A stretch of DNA of 64,000 nucleotides. It comes from Paragonimus skrjabini miyazakii (Eukaryota; Platyhelminthes; Trematoda; Plagiorchiida; Troglotrematidae). Where the stretch lies: positions 222,839 through 286,838 of the forward strand of contig JTDE01000213.1 in the NCBI GenBank assembly GCA_014338405.1, given 5' to 3'. The notes beneath the pieces are model-generated. The model made no database searches and was not told where the DNA came from. It saw only the letters and a list, made by a program, of their open reading frames with translations. Within the stretch, counting starts at the first letter, position 1. Every line of letters starts with the position of its first letter. Positions 63,564-64,000 of this stretch are shown in pieces. Both the position numbers and the translations under genes were made by a program.

Positions 63564-64000
63564 ACATTCATCCGGTTCGGAATGTTTATTTCATCCGTGA
63601 AGTATGACAGGTAAGTCCGTTCACTATAACGACATGACCAGACAGGTGCATACAAACGCTCATAAACACTAACACCATAGTGCAGACTCCAGTTGGGACT
63701 GGGTTATGCACTACTCGGTGTGCATTGACAAAGATGAAACTTAAATGCAATATGGTTATGCAGAAGAAGCTGGTTGAAGGCTACGAAAGTTGCAAGCAAT
63801 TATGAGTGATGTGCAACGCGTACATGGTTCTGAACAATGAAGTACCGACTTTTGGTAGAATGACTTTGTTGGAGCATGTTACTAAGATTGGCATTCGTTC
63901 ATTTCAAAATGGAGCATCAGTCACAATTCACCTATGGCTTCATTTAAGCCACATTTTGAATGTTCAGAGTTATTTTCCTCGGTAAGAATTTTTTTATTCC

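Noticed and set aside
1..64000. CRISPR array, bacterial operon, viral structural genes
   Set aside because: No regularly spaced repeats, no compact gene order, and no recognisable structural or replication gene of a virus.

Overview
The window reads as non-coding DNA from a multicellular animal. It is AT-rich and has no long open frames, no operon structure and no bacterial or viral gene order. Almost every stretch is short-ORF noise, with islands of decayed retroelement. The repeat content is rearranged Penelope-like elements with GIY-YIG endonucleases, an R2-superfamily LINE with zinc fingers and a restriction-like endonuclease, and a tRNA-headed SINE that carries a hammerhead ribozyme. That mix suits a lophotrochozoan, most plausibly a parasitic flatworm, because schistosomes have a comparable hammerhead SINE (Sm-alpha). 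This placement is an inference; no host gene was recognised that would fix the species.

Layout. 0-15 kb: mostly featureless, with a few weak exon candidates and one hammerhead-SINE copy (3.5 kb). 15.6-15.9 kb: a solitary hammerhead ribozyme candidate on the minus strand and a short repeat also found at 48.6 kb. 17.2-17.4 kb: a decayed SINE copy. 21.7 kb: a tRNA-like sequence. 24.2-25.5 kb: a Penelope-like element (PLE) on the plus strand with recognisable reverse transcriptase (RT) and endonuclease, broken by stops and frameshifts. 25.5-44 kb: mostly empty, with isolated exon candidates. 44.8-48.0 kb: a nearly complete R2-like element on the minus strand, decayed but with every domain visible and a 143-bp tandem duplication in the RT thumb. 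50.7 kb: another SINE fragment. 52.0-53.0 kb: two exon candidates on the minus strand that fit each other in phase. 57.5-57.9 kb: the C-terminal end of a second PLE. 60.66-61.4 kb: a third PLE, cut at its 5' end, with an uninterrupted 200-codon endonuclease frame followed about 100 bp downstream by a hammerhead ribozyme with all three stems. 63.2-63.6 kb: the best-preserved SINE copy with its hammerhead, and another hammerhead-like fold on the opposite strand.

The unifying theme is retroelement RNA processing. Self-cleaving hammerhead motifs appear with both the PLE and the SINE lineages. Known PLEs carry hammerheads in their terminal repeats, and the flatworm Sm-alpha SINE carries one after a Pol III head. 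The window appears to hold decayed members of both types, plus solitary hammerheads. Folding, cleavage and family membership were judged by eye and not computed.
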